64,000 nucleotides of DNA, taken from NCBI GenBank assembly GCA_034180045.1, contig JAXFOY010000024.1, positions 1 through 64,000 on the forward strand. The letters run 5' to 3'. Positions 44,267 to 53,698 of the stretch are shown here, piece by piece. The notes under the pieces are model-generated. The model was not told the DNA's origin and did no database searches. It saw only the letters and a list, made by a program, of their open reading frames with translations. This DNA is from Eubacterium_B sp034180045 (GTDB lineage Bacteria; Bacillota; Clostridia; Peptostreptococcales; Anaerovoracaceae). Positions within the stretch are counted from its first letter, which is position 1; the number at the start of each line of letters is the position of its first letter. A program made the translations under genes and the position numbers.

Positions 44267-45055
44267 TTGAAGATTATTATTTCTCCGGCAAAGAAGATGG
44301 TTGAGGACTGTGAAAGCATAGCTACTCCGACAAAGCCGAGCCTCATAAGCGAAGCGCGCAAAGTCGGAGATTTCGTGCGCACGCTTTCCTTTGCAGATCA
44401 AACTGCGCTTTGGGGCTGCAATGAGAAAATCGCCGAACTTAATGCCGAAAGATTCAAGACGATGGAATTTGACAACGGAAAGACTCCGGCGATTTTGGCT
44501 TATGAGGGAATACAGTATCAGTATATGGCACCCGTTGTGTTTGAGGATGGGGAATTTGATTATGTGCAGGAGAATGTGAGGATATTGTCCGCATTATATG
44601 GAGTGCTCAGACCTCTTGACGGCATTTCCCCATATAGGCTTGAAATGCAGGCAAAGGCGAAAGTGAACGGTTGCAAGGATTTATATGAGTTTTGGGGAGA
44701 AAAGCTGTATAAGGAAATTCTTGATGAAAGCAGAATAATTATAAACTTGGCTTCCAAGGAGTACTCCAAGTGCATAGAGAAGTTCTTGCAGCCTGAGGAT
44801 AGATTTATCACTTGCGTATTTGGGGAAAAAGAAATCACCTCGCAAAGCGATAGTAGCGGATGCGGTGACTGCCGGATTGTTCAAAAAGGCGTTTATGCCA
44901 AGATGGCAAGAGGCGAAATGGTAAGATTTTTAGCTTCTGTTAAAGCTAAATCTCCCGAGGACTTAAAGGCATTTAATTCGCTGGGCTATGTTTTCGATAA
45001 AGGACTTTCAACCGACGATAAATATATTTTTATTAAGCAAAGCCAGGTAATGTAG
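44267..45055 (+). CDS. yaaA: peroxide-stress protein YaaA (UPF0246)
   Basis: YaaA limits free iron and DNA damage under peroxide stress in E. coli. The protein is 262 residues if begun at the TTG at 44267, which gives the canonical MKIIISPAKKM; an in-frame GTG at 44258 would add three residues and cannot be excluded. Conserved parts seen are LWGCNEKIAELNAERF, FDNGKTPAILAYEGIQYQ, LSALYGVLRPLDGISPYRLEM and INLASKEYSK. It sits 18 bases after bcp. Confidence 0.9.
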   Translation: MKIIISPAKKMVEDCESIATPTKPSLISEARKVGDFVRTLSFADQTALWGCNEKIAELNAERFKTMEFDNGKTPAILAYEGIQYQYMAPVVFEDGEFDYVQENVRILSALYGVLRPLDGISPYRLEMQAKAKVNGCKDLYEFWGEKLYKEILDESRIIINLASKEYSKCIEKFLQPEDRFITCVFGEKEITSQSDSSGCGDCRIVQKGVYAKMARGEMVRFLASVKAKSPEDLKAFNSLGYVFDKGLSTDDKYIFIKQSQVM

Positions 45056-45208
45056 CAAGACTACGGTTTGATTATTAAAAATGGAAAAGACTGAATAACT
45101 TTCATGTAAAATAATAAAAGTTTGAAGAATATGTAAACTTAATACAAATAATTAAACTTATGTAGTATAATTAAATAAGGTAAGGTGTTTAATGAAAAGG
45201 AGCTTGCG

Positions 45209-46075
45209 ATGGAATATATGAGATTTTTTAGAGATACTATAATGAAGAGGCAGTCGTGCAGGAAGTTTTTGGATGAAGAAATCGGAATTGAGGAATTGGT
45301 TGAAGTAAGTCGTGTATACGATTCTTTAGACAGATTGATTCCGGAGATAAAGACGGAAATAAAATTTGCCGATGGTAAGATTGGAACTAAACTGGGCGAC
45401 AGTGTCGGTTACAACGGCTATTCGATTCAGGCTCCGCAGTATATCATTTTGATGTCTGAGGTGAAGGAGGGATATCTTGAGAATGCAGGATACCTTGCTC
45501 AGGCTATGACCCTTAAGCTGACGGACCAGGGAATTGCTGCTTGCTGGCTGACGGTAAACGACTCGGATCGGGTTAAGGCTGCTGCGGATTTAGATATTGA
45601 TTTGGAAGTTGTATGCGTGATTGGCCTGGGCTATCGAGATAAAGAAACAAAAGAGATTAGACTTGATATAGTCAGTCCGTCAAATGTAAGCATGACGAAA
45701 AGAGAGATGCATGCTGCGCCTAAGATAAGCTTGGAATCTTTGTTATTTGATAAAAAGTATGGTAAGGCGTTTAACAAAGAAGAGCTTTACACGGAACTGG
45801 AAGATGCTTTGCTCGCAATAAGTCATGCACAATCGTTTTTCAACAGACAGCCGTACAGAGTAATAGTTGGAGACAGCGCCGTTTATCTTGTGGGTATTGA
45901 GGATGAGATGACAGGCGAAAAGGATATGCATTTGAACTACGGTATCGTTATGTTTAACTTTGTCGCTGTGCTCGGCTCGCTTAGGGCAGAGGCTCCGAAG
46001 TGGAGTTTTGCAGCTCCCGAAACGGATTTGGGATTACCTGAAGATGTCAGATATGTAGCAAAGTGCAAAATCTAA
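45209..46075 (+). CDS. nitroreductase-family flavoprotein
   Basis: A 288-residue FMN-dependent oxidoreductase-like protein, resembling the TM1586-type putative nitroreductases with two half-domains. The start MEYMRFFRDTIMKRQSCRKFLDEEI contains the FMN-binding RQSCRKF; GYLAQAMTLKLTDQGIAACWLT is the second flavin-binding segment, and FFNRQPYRVIV repeats the first motif in the second half. ATG 45209 follows AAAAGGAG. A TATAAT at 45166-45171 may be its promoter, with a poor -35. Substrate unknown. Confidence 0.82.
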   Translation: MEYMRFFRDTIMKRQSCRKFLDEEIGIEELVEVSRVYDSLDRLIPEIKTEIKFADGKIGTKLGDSVGYNGYSIQAPQYIILMSEVKEGYLENAGYLAQAMTLKLTDQGIAACWLTVNDSDRVKAAADLDIDLEVVCVIGLGYRDKETKEIRLDIVSPSNVSMTKREMHAAPKISLESLLFDKKYGKAFNKEELYTELEDALLAISHAQSFFNRQPYRVIVGDSAVYLVGIEDEMTGEKDMHLNYGIVMFNFVAVLGSLRAEAPKWSFAAPETDLGLPEDVRYVAKCKI

Positions 46076-46127
46076 ATATATTTAAGTGAATTATTCTGAT
46101 ATAATTTAATACAAATTCGGTCGATTA

Positions 46128-46168
46128 AACCGCTGAAACAATGTAATTACAATGTTTGGCGGTTTTTT
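46128..46168 (+). terminator. rho-independent terminator after the nitroreductase gene
   Basis: AACCGC (46128-46133) pairs with GCGGTT (46159-46164), with an inner TGTAA/TTACA stem, followed by T residues. Confidence 0.7.
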
Positions 46169-46244
46169 ATATAGATGCGAATATCTGAGCCTGAGGGAGT
46201 TTTATATAAGGATTAAATGAGTTAGATGTAACTGACGATAGTTG

Positions 46245-46273
46245 TTGAAAAGGAGTTAGTTTTGTGATACTAT
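46245..46273 (+). promoter_or_regulatory. promoter of the second B12-riboswitch transcript
   Basis: TTGAAA (46245-46250), 17-base spacer, TACTAT (46268-46273), just upstream of the aptamer. Confidence 0.6.
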
Positions 46274-46290
46274 AAACACGAAATAGAATA

Positions 46291-46440
46291 ATATGAAAAT
46301 ATTTGCGACGGGAAGCAGGTGAAAAACCTGCACGGTACCGCCACTGTGATACAGAGAAGTGTTCATATGCCACCTATTAGGGGAAGGCGAATATGTTTGT
46401 TGAAGTTAAGTCAGGAGACCGGCATATATTTTGCACCGTA
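46291..46440 (+). promoter_or_regulatory. cobalamin riboswitch (second)
   Basis: Aptamer elements in order: GACGGGAAGCAGGTG, AACCTGC, the CGCCACTGTGAT segment, ATGCCAC, GGGGAAGGCG and the B12 box AAGTCAGGAGACCGGCAT. The ends AAAATAT and ATATTTT can pair as the closing stem. It controls the ABC importer that begins at 46583. Confidence 0.93.
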
Positions 46441-46523
46441 AACTCTACGGAATATAGAGGGTGTGGATGAATACCAGTATATTGAAGCATGCCTTGCACA
46501 TATACTTTATTTTGTTTAGTTAG

Positions 46524-46548
46524 CCACCGCTCATGCAGTGGTTTTTTT
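46524..46548 (+). terminator. riboswitch expression-platform terminator
   Basis: CCAC-C-GC pairs with GC-A-GTGG around TCAT and is followed by seven T, only 35 bases before the first importer gene. GCATG at about 46492 could pair with CATGC in the terminator loop as an antiterminator. This fits B12-induced termination. Confidence 0.75.
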
Positions 46549-46582
46549 ATTTACTATATTTATCTAATGGAGGAAGTCTAAG

Positions 46583-48217
46583 ATGATTAAGAACAAAGGT
46601 AGGAAGCTCGCCGCTCTGGCTCTGTCTACTATGCTCGTTGCAGCTGTAGCTTTGACCGGCTGCGGAGATAAGGGTAAAGAGTCGACAAAGACGGAAGATA
46701 AGTCCATAGAAAGGCTTAAGAGCAAGGAAGAGGTTCGAATTGCAGTTAGTTCTGCGGGAGATAATTTTGACCCTTGTATGGGATGGGGGCAGTATGGAAA
46801 TCCTCTGATGCAGAGTAAGCTCATGTCCATAAATTCCGGAAAAATAGAAAACGATCTTGCTACTGAATATAAGGTTAGCGATGACGGTTTGTCCTGGACA
46901 TTTAAGATAAGAGACGATGTCAAATTCCATGACGGAAAAAAACTGACAGCAAAAGATATAGCTTTCACATTTAACAAAACAAAGTCACTGTCAAGCCCTA
47001 TAGATTTGACAAACATGCAGGAGGCGGTTGCGGTGGACGACACAACTGTTGAATTTAAGATGACAGCGCCTTTCTCCTGCTTCCTTAATACAACCGCGAC
47101 TTTGGGAATTGTTCCGGAGCACGCATACAAGGACACAAATGAATATACTAAAAAGCCTATAGGAAGCGGACCTCTCAAATTTGTTCAGTACAATGATAAG
47201 CAGCAGCTTATACTTGAGAGAAACGACGATTATTATGGCAAAAAAATGAACTTCAAAAAAGTAGTTTTGCTTAATATGACATCAGACGCGGCATATGCAG
47301 CTCTGAAATCAGGTGATGTTGATGTTGCAATAACAAACGAAGCCGCTGCACAGAAAAAACTTGACGGATTTAAGGTCGTTGAGGCGGAGACATATGACTA
47401 CAGAGTTATATCCATGCCGAGCATAAAGGAAGGTACAGCTGAGACAGGCGAAAAGATAGGTAATCCGGTGACAAGTGACAAAGCGATCAGAAAAGCGCTT
47501 GCTGTCGGTATTGACAGAAAGAACCTTATCAAAAATGTACTTTACGGATATGGCGAGCCTATATTTGATACATTCAGCAAATTTGAATGGGGTCTTGGCG
47601 AAGAAACAAAGGATTTCAAGGATGCAGATATAGAGGCGGCAAAGAAGATTCTTGATGAAGCAGGCTGGATTGAGAAAAACGGAGTTAGAGAAAAAGACGG
47701 CGTTAAAGCCGAATTTACACTGATGTATGGCGCATCTGATTTGGGAAGACAGGCAATCGCAAACGGATTTACAGAAGAAGCAAAGAAGCTTGGTATTATC
47801 GTAAAACCTGAAGGTCTTGACTGGGATGAAATCGAGAAGAGAGGTAAGACTGACAGCTGTGTGCTGGGCGGCGGCGTTAACAATCCTATGAAGATTGCAA
47901 CTTTATACTCATCTAAGTTTGCAAAACAAATCGGATGGAATAATTTGGGTGTTTATGAAAATTCCAAAACAGATGAACATATTAAGAAAGCTATAGAGGC
48001 TACAACTCAGGAAGCGGCATATGCTGAATGGAAAAAGGCTCTGTGGGACGGAGAGAATGGCGGAAGTATATTGGGAGATACATCATATATTCCTATTTGC
48101 TATGTAAAGCATTTATTCTTTGTAAGAGAGGGTCTTGACATCGTAGACCCGGGTATCCAGGCACACGACCACGGACTTGCAATAACATGGAATGTTACAA
48201 ATTGGGACTATAAGTAA
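46583..48217 (+). CDS. ABC importer substrate-binding lipoprotein (SBP family 5)
   Basis: A 544-residue extracellular solute-binding protein of the peptide/nickel (family 5) class. The lipobox ALTG-C lies near residue 27 (ALTGCGDKG). Family features include LATEYKVSDDGLSWTFKIRDDVKFHDGKKLTAKDIAFTF (cited as VKFHDGKKLTAKDIAFTF) and PIGSGPLKFVQY. It is NikA/OppA-like; the B12 riboswitch in front suggests cobalt or a cobalt chelate, or possibly a corrinoid, rather than peptide. GGAGG precedes the ATG. Confidence 0.9.
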   Translation: MIKNKGRKLAALALSTMLVAAVALTGCGDKGKESTKTEDKSIERLKSKEEVRIAVSSAGDNFDPCMGWGQYGNPLMQSKLMSINSGKIENDLATEYKVSDDGLSWTFKIRDDVKFHDGKKLTAKDIAFTFNKTKSLSSPIDLTNMQEAVAVDDTTVEFKMTAPFSCFLNTTATLGIVPEHAYKDTNEYTKKPIGSGPLKFVQYNDKQQLILERNDDYYGKKMNFKKVVLLNMTSDAAYAALKSGDVDVAITNEAAAQKKLDGFKVVEAETYDYRVISMPSIKEGTAETGEKIGNPVTSDKAIRKALAVGIDRKNLIKNVLYGYGEPIFDTFSKFEWGLGEETKDFKDADIEAAKKILDEAGWIEKNGVREKDGVKAEFTLMYGASDLGRQAIANGFTEEAKKLGIIVKPEGLDWDEIEKRGKTDSCVLGGGVNNPMKIATLYSSKFAKQIGWNNLGVYENSKTDEHIKKAIEATTQEAAYAEWKKALWDGENGGSILGDTSYIPICYVKHLFFVREGLDIVDPGIQAHDHGLAITWNVTNWDYK

Positions 48218-48260
48218 ATTAACGATTAATTTACACAAGATGCAAACAGGAGATTGAAAG

Positions 48261-49247
48261 ATGAATAAGACACTAAAATATGTGCTGCAATCGATATTAA
48301 AAGCGGTATCTCTGATAGTTGCAGTATCTATTCTGACCTTTGTCTTAGCAGAGCTTTCACCGATAGATCCAATAAGGGCTTATGTCGGCGCAGAAAGCGG
48401 CGTAAGCCAAGAACAACAAGCATTGATTGCAGAGCGCTGGGGGCTTAACGAGCCCCCGGTGACTCGTTTTTGCAAGTGGGGAAACGCACTAATACATGGA
48501 GATTTCGGTGATTCTCAGCTTTATCACAGACCGGTTCTGGAAGTTATTAAACTGGCTGCCGGAAATTCTTTTATACTTATGTCGGTATCATGGATATTGT
48601 CAGGAATTTTTGGATTTTTATTAGGGATATTGGCGGCAGCATATAGGGACAGATGGCTTGACAAAGCGGTTAGAACTTTTTGCTATATACTGTCATCCAC
48701 CCCTACTTTCTGGGTAGGAATCATATTTTTGCTGGTATTCAGCGTGTCGCTGGGATGGTTCCCTATTGGAATGTCAACGCCTATAGGTGCAATTAACTCG
48801 GATGTAAGTATACTGGAAAAAATTCATCATATGATTTTACCGGCATTGACCCTCAGTATTACCGGAGTCGCGAGTCTGGCAATGTATACTCGTGAAGAGA
48901 TGGTTAAGGTTTTCAATTCAGAGTATGCTTTGTTTGCTAAGGCAAGAGGAGAGAGCACCGGGGAGATTATCAAAAGACACGGATTAAGAAACATATTACT
49001 TCCGGCCGTAACCATACAGTTCGCCTCCTTAAGCGAATTATTCGGAGGCTCGGTTCTGGCAGAAAATGTATTCTCATACGCAGGACTTGGCGGTGTTACA
49101 CTCGAAGCGGGAGTAAAGGGAGACTTGCCTTTGCTGCTCGGTATTACTATCATCACGTCTGTAGTAGTATTTTTAGGCAATATGATTGCAAATCTGTTAT
49201 ATCCTGTGATTGATCCGAGGATTAAGGAGGGAATACATGGAATTTAA
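48261..49247 (+). CDS. ABC importer permease (NikB/DppB type)
   Basis: A 328-residue inner-membrane permease with six predicted transmembrane helices and the BPD-type loop ARGESTGEIIKRHGLRNILLPAVT (EAA-like coupling segment RGESTGEIIKRHGLRN). The N-terminus IPRAYVG-like DPIRAYVGAESG and QALIAERWGLNEPPV is typical of DppB/NikB. It follows the binding protein by 43 bases and overlaps the frame of the next permease. Confidence 0.92.
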   Translation: MNKTLKYVLQSILKAVSLIVAVSILTFVLAELSPIDPIRAYVGAESGVSQEQQALIAERWGLNEPPVTRFCKWGNALIHGDFGDSQLYHRPVLEVIKLAAGNSFILMSVSWILSGIFGFLLGILAAAYRDRWLDKAVRTFCYILSSTPTFWVGIIFLLVFSVSLGWFPIGMSTPIGAINSDVSILEKIHHMILPALTLSITGVASLAMYTREEMVKVFNSEYALFAKARGESTGEIIKRHGLRNILLPAVTIQFASLSELFGGSVLAENVFSYAGLGGVTLEAGVKGDLPLLLGITIITSVVVFLGNMIANLLYPVIDPRIKEGIHGI

Positions 49248-50088
49248 TAATACATTGAATGAAAGTCGCTTCTTTAATTTGAGGACAAAGACACTGGCAG
49301 AGATTATTTTCGGAATCGCTGTTGTTATTTTGGTTATGATATTCGGTCTAAGTATGAGTGAAGATGCTTATGGAGTTGTATTTTCCGAGAGGTCCTTGGC
49401 TCCATCGGCAAGCCACTGGTTCGGAACGGACTGGTTGGGAAGAGATATGCTGGCAAGAACAATTAGGGGCATGACGACGAGTATACAGATAGGACTGTTT
49501 GCATCTCTAATCAGTTCTGTTATAGCAATTATTTTGGGAACTCTGGCAGCAACAAAGGGGAAAAAGACAGACGGATTTATATTATGGCTTATAGACCTTT
49601 TTCAGGGAAAGCCACATCTGATTTTCCTTATGTTCATATCCATACTGGTAGGTAAGGGAATAAAAGGAATTTTGATAGGTGTTGCGGTAACGCACTGGAC
49701 GAGCTTGGCACGAATTGTCAGAGCGGAAATTTTGTCGCTGAAAACGAATCAGTACATTTTGACAGCGGAGAAGTTGGGAACCGGTAAGTTTCAGATTGCC
49801 GTAAAGCATATAATTCCGCACGTAATGCCACAGTTTTTTGTCGGGTTAATACTTTTATTTCCGCACGCTATTTTGCACGAGGCATCGCTCACGTTCTTGG
49901 GATTCGGTATTCCTGCGGAGGAACCCGCAATCGGGGTTATACTGTCTGAATCCATGCGTTATCTGACTCAGGGTATGTGGTGGCTTGCAGTGCTTCCGGG
50001 GCTTTTTCTATTATTCATGGTTCTAATCATAGATGCCATCGGAAACGGTCTCAAGAAAATGTTAGATCCTAAGACGGGTCAGGAATAG
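49237..50088 (+). CDS. ABC importer permease (NikC/DppC type)
   Basis: A 283-residue permease with the DppC/NikC marks HWFGTDWLGRDMLARTIRG, SIQIGLFASL and the coupling loop AEKLGTGKFQIAVKHIIPHVMP, followed by LTFLGFGIPAEEPAIGVIL. The ATG at 49237 has AAGGAGGG upstream and lies inside the end of the first permease gene; the frame is open 27 bases further back. Confidence 0.92.
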   Translation: MEFNNTLNESRFFNLRTKTLAEIIFGIAVVILVMIFGLSMSEDAYGVVFSERSLAPSASHWFGTDWLGRDMLARTIRGMTTSIQIGLFASLISSVIAIILGTLAATKGKKTDGFILWLIDLFQGKPHLIFLMFISILVGKGIKGILIGVAVTHWTSLARIVRAEILSLKTNQYILTAEKLGTGKFQIAVKHIIPHVMPQFFVGLILLFPHAILHEASLTFLGFGIPAEEPAIGVILSESMRYLTQGMWWLAVLPGLFLLFMVLIIDAIGNGLKKMLDPKTGQE

Positions 50089-50100
50089 AGGTGATTTACG

Positions 50101-50958
50101 ATGGATAAACAGCTTAATATGGAGCCTCTCTTGAAAGTAAAGGATTTCAGTGTGTCTTTCAGGATGTATGAAAAAGGTCTGCGCAGGAAAATAAGCCGGG
50201 GCGTAAAGAATCTAAGTCTGGAACTGAACAAGGGAGAAATTCTGGCAGTCGTAGGTTCATCAGGAAGCGGAAAGAGCCTTTTGGCTCATGGAATCTTGGA
50301 CATATTGCCGTATAATGCCATAGTAGGCGGGGAGATATACTATAAGGGGGAACTTATGACCCCAAAGATTATGAAAGACAAAAGAGGTAAGGATATGGCA
50401 ATTGTGCCTCAATCCATCGCCTACTTGGACCCGCTATCAAAGATAAAAAAACAGGTATTTGAAACATCTTCAAGAACCGACTATGAAGAAGTTTTTGAGA
50501 AATTCGGTTTGAGTGTTGAGGATGGTGATAAATACCCTTTCCAACTCTCGGGAGGTATGGCAAGACGTGCTCTTGTTATGACTGCGGCAATATCTCCGGC
50601 AGAGCTTATAATTGCGGACGAGCCTACTCCGGGCTTAAGTCCGAAACTTGCACACGAAATTCTACAGATGTTCAGAGACATGGCAAATGAAGGCAAGGGA
50701 GTTTTGATAATTACTCATGATATAGATCTTGTCTGCGAAATTGCGGATAAAATAGCGATATTCCACGATGGCACAATACTTGAGACGACAACCGTAGAGA
50801 ATTTTATCAAAGGCGGAGAGCACATCAAACACCCGTATTGCAGAGCTTTGTGGGATGCATTACCACAGAACAACTTTACACCCCTTGATGCAGATGAAAT
50901 AAATCGAATCTGTATGGAGGCGGAAAATTCGATACAGACAGAAAGTGAGAGCAAGTGA
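50101..50958 (+). CDS. ABC importer ATPase (NikD/DppD type)
   Basis: A 285-residue ATP-binding subunit. Walker A GSSGSGKSLL, signature LSGGMARR, Walker B ELIIADEPTPGL and the switch histidine in ITHDIDLV are visible. The usual C-terminal extension of oligopeptide/nickel ATPases is short but present (HPYCRALWDALPQ). It follows the permease by 12 bases and overlaps the next ATPase start. Confidence 0.93.
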   Translation: MDKQLNMEPLLKVKDFSVSFRMYEKGLRRKISRGVKNLSLELNKGEILAVVGSSGSGKSLLAHGILDILPYNAIVGGEIYYKGELMTPKIMKDKRGKDMAIVPQSIAYLDPLSKIKKQVFETSSRTDYEEVFEKFGLSVEDGDKYPFQLSGGMARRALVMTAAISPAELIIADEPTPGLSPKLAHEILQMFRDMANEGKGVLIITHDIDLVCEIADKIAIFHDGTILETTTVENFIKGGEHIKHPYCRALWDALPQNNFTPLDADEINRICMEAENSIQTESESK

Positions 50959-51563
50959 TGTTAGAAGCAAAGCATATAAGTTTCGGATATACCAAAGATG
51001 AGTTGATTTTGGAAGATATAAGTTTAAGCTTTGGGGACAATGAAATTGTAGGCATAATCGGACCTTCAGGATGTGGAAAGAGCACTTTTTCGAGAATCAT
51101 CGCAGGATACTTAAAGCCTGCAAAGGGAAGGGTGTTTTTTGACGGAAAACCGCTCCCTAAAAAAGGATATTCGCCGATTCAGCTTATATACCAGCACCCT
51201 GAAAACGCCGTAAATCCTAAGTGGAAAATGCATCAAATCCTCGAAGAGGGCGGAGAGATAGACGATGAAACCTTATCAAAGCTGGGAATAAAAAAAGATT
51301 GGCTTACAAGATGGCCATCGGAACTCAGCGGTGGGGAACTTCAGCGGTTTTGCATAGCAAGAGCTCTCGGCAAAGAAACCAAATATTTAATCGCCGATGA
51401 AATGACAACCATGCTTGACGCAATTACGCAGGCATCCATATGGGAAGTGGTCGTGGCTCAAGTGAGAGAACGAAATATGGGCATGATTGTAGTTACACAT
51501 AACCACGCTCTAGCTGACAGAATATGCGACAGAATAATTGATTTTGAGAAGCTGATAAAATAG
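50958..51563 (+). CDS. ABC importer ATPase (NikE/DppF type)
   Basis: A 201-residue ATP-binding subunit, short because it lacks the C-terminal extension of DppF. Walker A GPSGCGKSTF, signature LSGGELQRFCIARALG, Walker B YLIADEMTTML and VVTHNHALADRI are present, and LIYQHPENAVNPKW is the NikE/DppF-type Q-loop. The ATG at 50958 overlaps the preceding stop by one base; a GTG immediately before is an alternative. Last gene of the importer. Confidence 0.92.
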   Translation: MLEAKHISFGYTKDELILEDISLSFGDNEIVGIIGPSGCGKSTFSRIIAGYLKPAKGRVFFDGKPLPKKGYSPIQLIYQHPENAVNPKWKMHQILEEGGEIDDETLSKLGIKKDWLTRWPSELSGGELQRFCIARALGKETKYLIADEMTTMLDAITQASIWEVVVAQVRERNMGMIVVTHNHALADRICDRIIDFEKLIK

Positions 51564-51581
51564 TATAGGGTATTTATTTAG

Positions 51582-51608
51582 GGAGATAAGAGAGCTTATC
51601 TCTCTTTT
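51582..51608 (+). terminator. rho-independent terminator after the B12-controlled importer
   Basis: GAGATAAG pairs with CTTATCTC around AGAG, followed by TCTTTT. Confidence 0.82.
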
Positions 51609-51743
51609 ACATATCATAAGGAAAATCAAATATCAAGGAATAAAACACGAACTATATCGTGCAAGATAACTAAAAATGTTAGCGGATTAGGCGTTTTTTT
51701 ACAAATACAGTGACAATGAACGCTAAAAAGCTTGGCATAAATG

Positions 51744-51772
51744 TTGACGATGGTTTTTAGTGATAGTATTGT
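51744..51772 (+). promoter_or_regulatory. candidate promoter for the adenine deaminase operon
   Basis: TTGACG (51744-51749), 17 bases, TATTGT (51767-51772). The rest of the 339-base gap 51564-51902 is AT-rich, with a small CACGA/TCGTG hairpin near 51650; no purine-riboswitch consensus was seen. Confidence 0.4.
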
Positions 51773-51902
51773 TATTGTATCGATAAATGAAGTGAATTTT
51801 GGTTTGATTTCGGCAAGGTGAAGTTTATTTGATATAAAACTTTTGTGCGGAATAAATAAAGTGGCGGCAAAACATTTTGAGCGAGCGAAAGGATGAGCGA
51901 CA

Positions 51903-53681
51903 ATGAAAATGACAATTGAAAAACTGAAAGAAAGAGTTAAAGCCGGAAGAGGGCTTGTGCCGGCGCATAAGGTTATAAAAGGCGGGAAGCTTGTAAATGT
52001 AATGTCTGCGGAAATTTATCCGGCGGATGTTGCCATATATAATGATATGATTGCGGCAGTTGGAGATGTGAGTATGTATATCGGCGAAGATACGGAGATT
52101 ATAGATGCAAAAGATCGCTATCTTGTACCGGGCATGATAGACGGTCACATTCACAGCGAATGCAGCAAACTTAGCATTACAAGTTACGCCAAGGCGGTAG
52201 TTCCAAGAGGAACGACAAGTATGGTTTCGGGGCTTGACGAATATATTTCAGTTTCCGGGCTTGAGGGTTTGCGTGAAATATTTGAGGAAGTGAAACTCAG
52301 TCCGCTAAAGGTTTTCTGGGGAGCGCCTTTCAAAACTCCGTATACCATTCCTGAATCAACAGTGGCATATAATTTTACGAAGGATACTCACGAAGAGGTG
52401 CAGAAGTGGGATGAGTGTTACGGTGTTTGGGAAACGGTTCGCGAGTTTGTTCAGGAAGAGGATGAAAACACCTTGGGTGCGATTGCGACCGCATATAATA
52501 ACAGGCTGCCGGTATTCGGATGCGCGCCTATGGCTCGCGGTAATGATTTGAACGGGTACTTATGCGGCGGAATAAGGCTGGATCATGAAAGCTACGATCA
52601 TGAAGAAGTCGTAGAAAAGATGCGTAAGGGTATGCACATGTTAATTAGGGAGTCATCGGTGACTCACTTCCTCGAGGAAAATATCAAAGCGGTAACAGAA
52701 GTTAACCCGTATTTTGCGAGAAGAGTAAGCTTTTGCACCGATGATGTGACAGCTACGGATGTTTTGGAAAAGGGACATCTTGATAATGTTGTCAGACTGG
52801 CAATGAAGGCAGGAGTCGATGCGATGACAGCGATTCAGATGGCGACAATAAACAGTGCCGAAGCATATCATATTGACCACCTTGTGGGTTCAATTTGTCC
52901 GGGCAGAATCGCCGACATACTGTTTGTAGATTCACTGGAAGATTTCAATATAGATGAGGTGATGACAAACGGAAAGATGGTCGCAAAGGCTCATAAGCTT
53001 AGCTATGAACTGAAAGCACCGGAGAGAAGTTCGGCGCTGAAGGGAAAACTGAAATGTGATTTGACGACAAAGGCGGACTTTGAGTTTAAGGCTCCTATAG
53101 AATCAGGCAAGGTCAAGGTTCTTTCTATGGATGTTAAGGGACCTTTTGTGCGCAAGAGACGAGATGTAATCCTTGAAGTAAGCAACGGTATAGTTCAACC
53201 GGATGCGGTACAGGACGTGGTGATGGTTTCCGTACTTGAGCGATTCGGCATAAATGGAAATAAATCATTAGCATTTGCTTCGGGTTGGAAGCTCAAAAGA
53301 GGTGCGATGGCTTCATCTGCGGCTCCTGACGACAACAATCTTGTAGTTATGGGAGCAAGTGCGGAGGATATGTCAATTGCGGCAAATTATCTGATTGAAC
53401 AAGGCGGAGGGCAAGTTGTCGTTTGCGACGGAGAAATCAAAGAGTTCTTGCCTCTGCCCGTAGGTGGTATAGTGACCGACCTTGAACCGGAAGAAGTAGC
53501 GGCACGTGAAAAATTGATTGATAAGGCTGCGAGAGATTTAGGTTCAGATTTGCCGGATCCTATGATGTATATGTTCTTCTTGCCTATCACAGCGATTCCG
53601 GATTATGCGATAACCGATGCAGGGCCTGTTGATTATGTAAATTTGACCACATTCAATCCGATAATAGAAGTTGTTGAATAA
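51903..53681 (+). CDS. adenine deaminase paralogue with altered active site
   Basis: A 592-residue amidohydrolase of the adenine deaminase family (COG1001). It keeps the metal motif H82-I-H84, the DHE segment (LDHESYDHEEV), a glutamate in YGVWETVREF and the CTDD aspartates, but the usual ADPHE motif is replaced by SGLDEYISV, and the GHAP histidine, a metal ligand in the family, is Cys207 (FGCAPMARG). Its neighbour at 53699 keeps all these residues. It may act on a different purine or amidine, or have a non-deaminase role. The C-terminal Ade domain is complete. GCGAAAGGATG lies before the ATG. Confidence 0.85.
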   Translation: MKMTIEKLKERVKAGRGLVPAHKVIKGGKLVNVMSAEIYPADVAIYNDMIAAVGDVSMYIGEDTEIIDAKDRYLVPGMIDGHIHSECSKLSITSYAKAVVPRGTTSMVSGLDEYISVSGLEGLREIFEEVKLSPLKVFWGAPFKTPYTIPESTVAYNFTKDTHEEVQKWDECYGVWETVREFVQEEDENTLGAIATAYNNRLPVFGCAPMARGNDLNGYLCGGIRLDHESYDHEEVVEKMRKGMHMLIRESSVTHFLEENIKAVTEVNPYFARRVSFCTDDVTATDVLEKGHLDNVVRLAMKAGVDAMTAIQMATINSAEAYHIDHLVGSICPGRIADILFVDSLEDFNIDEVMTNGKMVAKAHKLSYELKAPERSSALKGKLKCDLTTKADFEFKAPIESGKVKVLSMDVKGPFVRKRRDVILEVSNGIVQPDAVQDVVMVSVLERFGINGNKSLAFASGWKLKRGAMASSAAPDDNNLVVMGASAEDMSIAANYLIEQGGGQVVVCDGEIKEFLPLPVGGIVTDLEPEEVAAREKLIDKAARDLGSDLPDPMMYMFFLPITAIPDYAITDAGPVDYVNLTTFNPIIEVVE

Positions 53682-53698
53682 ACAAAACGGGAGATGAA

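Noticed and set aside
51608..51902. Possible purine riboswitch before the adenine deaminase genes
   Set aside because: None of the conserved purine-aptamer core bases could be found; only small AT-rich hairpins.
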